From assembly GCA_963662155.1 (NCBI GenBank), contig OY759269.1, forward strand, positions 5,171,470 through 5,235,469: a stretch of DNA of 64,000 bases. Direction: 5' to 3'. The DNA is from Lamellibrachia columna (lineage: Eukaryota; Annelida; Polychaeta; Sabellida; Siboglinidae). A program made the position numbers and the translations under genes. This document shows positions 60,292-64,000 of this stretch, piece by piece (position 1 is the first letter of the stretch; each line of letters opens with the position of its first letter). The notes below the pieces were generated by a model. It did no database searches, was not told the origin of the DNA, and saw only the letters and a program-made list of their open reading frames with translations.

Positions 60292-63218
60292 AACTGGTAA
60301 TTGGTTCACCCAGGTATGGTATCCTCTGCTACGATTCCGTGAAGAAGGCATAGAAACCTTTACAGTTGCGACAGAACAAGGCAAGACGTACCTTTGTAAG
60401 AGAGGTGGCCCTTGCCAGGCAGATGTTGGAATAGACAAAGTGGATGTCAAGGTAGCTATCACACAACCTTTGGTGGGTCTTACTACAAAATCTAAGTTAT
60501 GGTTGCCACAAACAAGGATTTTGATTACACTTTCCAAAATATGATGATGATTTTGGTGGTTGTGTTCATAGAAATTAAACTTAGAACTATGTTTACATTA
60601 AATATATTCGGTAAACATGGTGGCAGAGTTACAACAAGTTTAATTGAACCAGATATATCCTTAGTGCTGTAGAATGTAAACATTGCAGTCTGGGCAATAT
60701 AATATGTTATGATAAATTATATATACAGTTAATTATATTGGTAATGTAAGAGTGTAATGACATAAGTCATATTATATACAATAGTTCTTTCATCGTAAAC
60801 AACTACACGTGGGTCAACTTCATTATTATTAGTAATAAATTGTTACAACACATTGATGTAATCATCAGTTTTAATAAACAAATGCAGCTGGCTTGCTTTC
60901 TGTAAACATTAGAGTAACAACAGGTCACATGACTGCACTGTGAACACAATTACTCAGCTCGGTCATTGTGTTTGCTGTCAGCCATGACTGAGCTACAGGG
61001 TTAGTTAATTCAGAGTCATTGCACATTATCTTAAACATATATCTCCAAGCCATAATTGTATTCCCATAAGATGTGTGAAATGAAGGCTTATAATTCATGG
61101 TTCGACATAAGCTGTATTCATACAGCTCAGCACAGCTCTCCATTCATCCTATGCTGCACTCACACACAAGATATACACCATATTTAACTTACTTTGACTT
61201 GAACCAGTAAGCCAGTCTAACGTTAAGTTCTGAAGACATGTCCAAAAACCCCTTTTGTCTACAGGACAGGTCGACCGCATACTAACAACCTTCACACAAT
61301 CCTAGCAGAGTGACTGTTTCAAAACAACCTATATTTAAATTGTGGATTCTCAATAAACCAAAGTCTCCCATCACCACAAGTATGGAGTTATCTACTTTGT
61401 ATGGCAATCTTGTTTAATATTGTGGTTTGCTGTAAGTAAACACCGCTCTGATGAAGACTGCAGACATGTCCAAAGTCAAAATGTCTTGGTTGTATCAATG
61501 TTATAAGATAATTGTTGTACTGATGTCTTCAGGGTCTGGATGCCCTCATTCTTCCTGGTGGTTGGTCTCCCGATTACCTCCGTAGGGACAAGAGGATGGT
61601 CACATTAGTGAGGGATATGTTCAATACAGGTATGATTTCTCGTAGATTGCTGTTAAAGGCCTTTCGTCAAATAAATTTTTATGCTTGTCTCATTTTTTTT
61701 CATTTCGTGAAAAATCAGATCTCTCGAGTATCATCTCCGGCACACCGGCTCATACTTGTGTTAATTATTTTGCTTAAATCTTCGAACAAATTATTAAGAT
61801 ATATACGATTACTGTAGTCTTTATTTATCATTGCCTGCTATAGTAAATTTCTTAGTAATTTATTTAATTTATTAAGTTAAATTTTTTTTTACATTTTATA
61901 ATGTGGGTGCATGCGTGCATGCGTGTGATCGCACTTTCACATAACTGCCTCTGCAACAGTGGAGACAGTTTCACTTGTGCTGCTTTCAAGATGTTCGGGT
62001 TCCATTGATTTTGATCATGCGATCTCAGCCACTCTAGATCTCGCTGGTTTCGAAGATGCTTGCCAACTTCCTGCAGATTTTTGTCGAGGGCAGTTGGGAG
62101 TGTTGTTCGTGGTAGCCCTCTCCAGCCAGCAACGTCAGCAGATGTGAAATGTTGGTTCTATGTCCAGCTATGTAGGGGCTTCACGTGGCATGTGAAGCAC
62201 ATGTCCAAACAGACTCCACCGAGCTGTCATCTGATGCCGATGACCTGTCTCAGCTGAGGGTATCTGATGCCGATGACCTGTCTAAGCTGAGGGTATCTGA
62301 TGCCGATGACCTGTCTCAGCTGAGGGTATCTGATGCCGATGACCTGTCTCAGCTGAGGGTATCTGATGCTGATGACCTGTCTAAGCTGATGACAATGGAA
62401 TACATCAAACCTGGCACAGTCGCCATTCTATTAGTGTTAGTCCACACGTACCCACGTTGTATGTGAGCACAGGGATTATAAATGTATATACAGTCGCAGC
62501 CAGAGGTCTTGAGATACACGGTGGTGTCTGGCAGAAACGATGTTGGAACCAAGGTTAATGGAGAAAATGTCCAACATGCACATCCACCATTGGGACACCA
62601 CAAGCAAACAGTCTATCACCTGTACTCTTCGTGATCTGCTTGGAAGCTGCCCTCCATGATCTGAGAGACAAGTTGCTGCAACACCCTCGAGAAGACACTT
62701 AAATGCCATACTACACATCATACGCCGACGTTGATTTCATCAGTAATGCCAGCCAATTCCTGGATGAGGTTAAACGAATTAGTTCTAGTTGATTGCCTGT
62801 CAAAATGATATCTTAACATCAATGAAGCCAAGATTGGCGCATGACACGGAAGCTAGGCCTGCTACTTGGGGATGTGCAAGAACTGCCACGGGGAAAGCAA
62901 CTTGTGGCTGTGGCTTTTCAGAAGCTGTGGTCTCCCTGGGTCAGAAACCACTGCGTATTATATCGTGTATAAGTAATAAAGTGATATTCTCTCGTATTTG
63001 CATTTGAGGGAAAACTATGAAATTTCAAAATATTTTTCAGGTACTGGATAGTTCATATCAGGCAGTTTAGTGGCAATTAACTTTAAAAATCAACTGTTTC
63101 CAGGCAAGCCAGTCGCGTCTATCTGCCACGGCGCTTGGATGCTGTGTTCTGCCCGAGTGATTTCTGGGAAGCGACTGACATGTTATCATTCAGTGCGTGA
63201 TGACGTTGAAAATGCAGG
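60292..63218 (+). CDS. DJ-1/PfpI-family protein, three internal exons (partial gene)
   Basis: Exons are 60292-60451, 61533-61629 and 63104-63218, with GT..AG borders. The phases join perfectly (0, then 1; the last ends in phase 2). The joined protein reads TGNWFTQVWYPLLRFREEGI, TVATEQGKTYLCKRGGPCQA, GLDALILPGGWSPDYLRRDK, then KPVASICHGAWMLCSARVIS and GKRLTCYHSVRDDVENAG. This is the class I glutamine-amidotransferase-like fold of DJ-1/PfpI proteins: LPGG, Y-L-R-R-D-K, and the nucleophile elbow SICHG with the catalytic Cys. Family roles include deglycase/glyoxalase-type or peptidase-like stress functions; which applies here is unknown. Upstream exon(s) and the C-terminal exon(s) are not seen. 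Where many relatives have Glu before the (V/L)xYP segment, Gln occurs (TQVWYP). Confidence 0.85.
62230..62390 (+). repeat. 33-bp tandem repeat, 5 copies, in intron of the DJ-1/PfpI gene
   Basis: The unit is CTGATGCCGATGACCTGTCT then CAGCTGAGGGTAT. The period is a multiple of three, so a SDADDLSQLRV frame stays open, but it lacks splice support. Confidence 0.93.
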
Positions 63219-63290
63219 GTAAGCAATTTTCCAGGCGCTGGGGAAATGTTGACTGAAGCAATGCCACGCACACAGCCAATACATTCTCCA

Positions 63291-63682
63291 TCAAGGTTGG
63301 GTTCAGTCGTAATTGCGTAATTTGTAATTAATTACAGTGTAATTGTAATTGAGTTTTTAGAGACTGTGTAATTGTTCCTTGTAATTCAACCGAACCCAGG
63401 CAGCAATGATGCACGAATTCACCTAAAAGACTAGAAATTAGCTTTGTTGCTATGTGTAATTATTTGTAATCTTCTATTATAAAACAGTGTTGTAGTACCC
63501 AACTTATAAACTATTACAACTGACCCTTTACATAGCATTGTAATTGATTGTATCAAGTGCCATAATTATAATGTAATTAGTTTTTTAAGTGATGTAACTG
63601 ACGTTTTAAAGTACTGTACTTGTAGCTGAACTTTGGTATTGCTGTGTAACTGACAATAATATTGTAATTGAACCCAATCCTG
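63291..63682. mobile_element. Possible AATTAC-rich non-autonomous element
   Basis: It starts GGTTGGGTTCAGTCGTAATT and ends TTGTAATTGAACCCAATCC. The inverted TTGGGTTCA ends and many internal TGTAATT motifs suggest a MITE similar in style to the hAT-like element at 19960. Target duplication not identified. Confidence 0.45.
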
Positions 63683-63838
63683 GTAATACCATGTACACAG
63701 CCAATCCTGGCAATACCATGTACACAGCCAATCCTGGCAATATCATGTACACAGCTAATCCTGGTACTATCATGTACACAGCCAATCCTGGTACTATCAT
63801 GTACACAGCCAATCCTGGCAATATCATGTACACAGTCA
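63676..63838 (+). repeat. 27-bp tandem repeat, 6 copies
   Basis: The unit is AATCCTGGCAATACCATGTA plus CACAGCC. Frames across it (MYTANPGNT) are artefacts. It begins inside the right end of the putative AATTAC-rich element. Confidence 0.95.
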
Positions 63839-64000
63839 AACCATTCTCCACTAGGAATTCTCTGATCCTGTCTTCAGTTCAGTCATTACTGCATCTTAAT
63901 TGTTCAGAACAATTGGACACAGTGGTTAACTATGGCAGATATCTAGGAAAATGTGTTAGATGGGACAGCTAAAAACCTGGGAAATGGTTAGTTGGGACAA

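Noticed and set aside
62185..62466. SDADDLSQLRV repeat protein exon
   Set aside because: It lies inside an intron of the DJ-1/PfpI gene, and the flanking exons join in phase without it; a 33-bp period keeps the frame open by default.

Overview
The window is metazoan nuclear DNA, most likely from a marine invertebrate, and fairly AT-rich. It has spliced exons with GT..AG borders and a mixture of transposon families: a tyrosine-recombinase retroelement, CR1-like and L2-like LINEs, a Penelope-like element, and non-autonomous hAT-type and TA-target elements. There are about twenty micro- and minisatellite arrays in 64 kb. I cannot name the species. Most long open frames here are by-products of stop-free tandem repeats, not genes.

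Layout. 1-6.6 kb: minisatellites (26, 16 and 34 bp units) and a C/T-rich tract. 6.6-13.4 kb: LINE fragments, (TG)n, 30-bp arrays and the first copies of dispersed segmental repeats. 14-48.5 kb: a tandemly duplicated locus. Its unit includes a conserved upstream segment, a signal-peptide exon, Cys/Thr-rich exons and a Trp-heptad, Lys/Arg-rich coiled-coil exon. One copy (26.6-29.9 kb) reads as a complete three-exon, 429-residue secreted protein. A second (38.2-43.6 kb) reads as a four-exon, 228-residue protein, truncated by an in-frame stop and a LINE insertion. Broken or partial copies lie at 16.2, 31.3, 45.1, 45.8 and 48.4 kb. 48.7-53.5 kb: a near-intact tyrosine-recombinase retroelement on the minus strand with a 321-bp direct repeat at its 3' side. 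57-59.4 kb: a LINE interrupted by (TA)n and by a hAT-like element. 60.3-63.2 kb: three consecutive exons of a DJ-1/PfpI-family gene that continues past the seen exons.

The most interesting content is the secreted-protein cluster. Its exons are recognisable by shared motifs, conserved splice phases and shared flanks. It combines signal peptide, dibasic sites, 14-residue Thr-rich repeats, a Cys motif with a conserved N-glycosylation sequon, and a coiled coil with Trp every seven residues. I recognise no described family in it. Function is not known; a secreted mucin-like or structural/defence role is only a guess.
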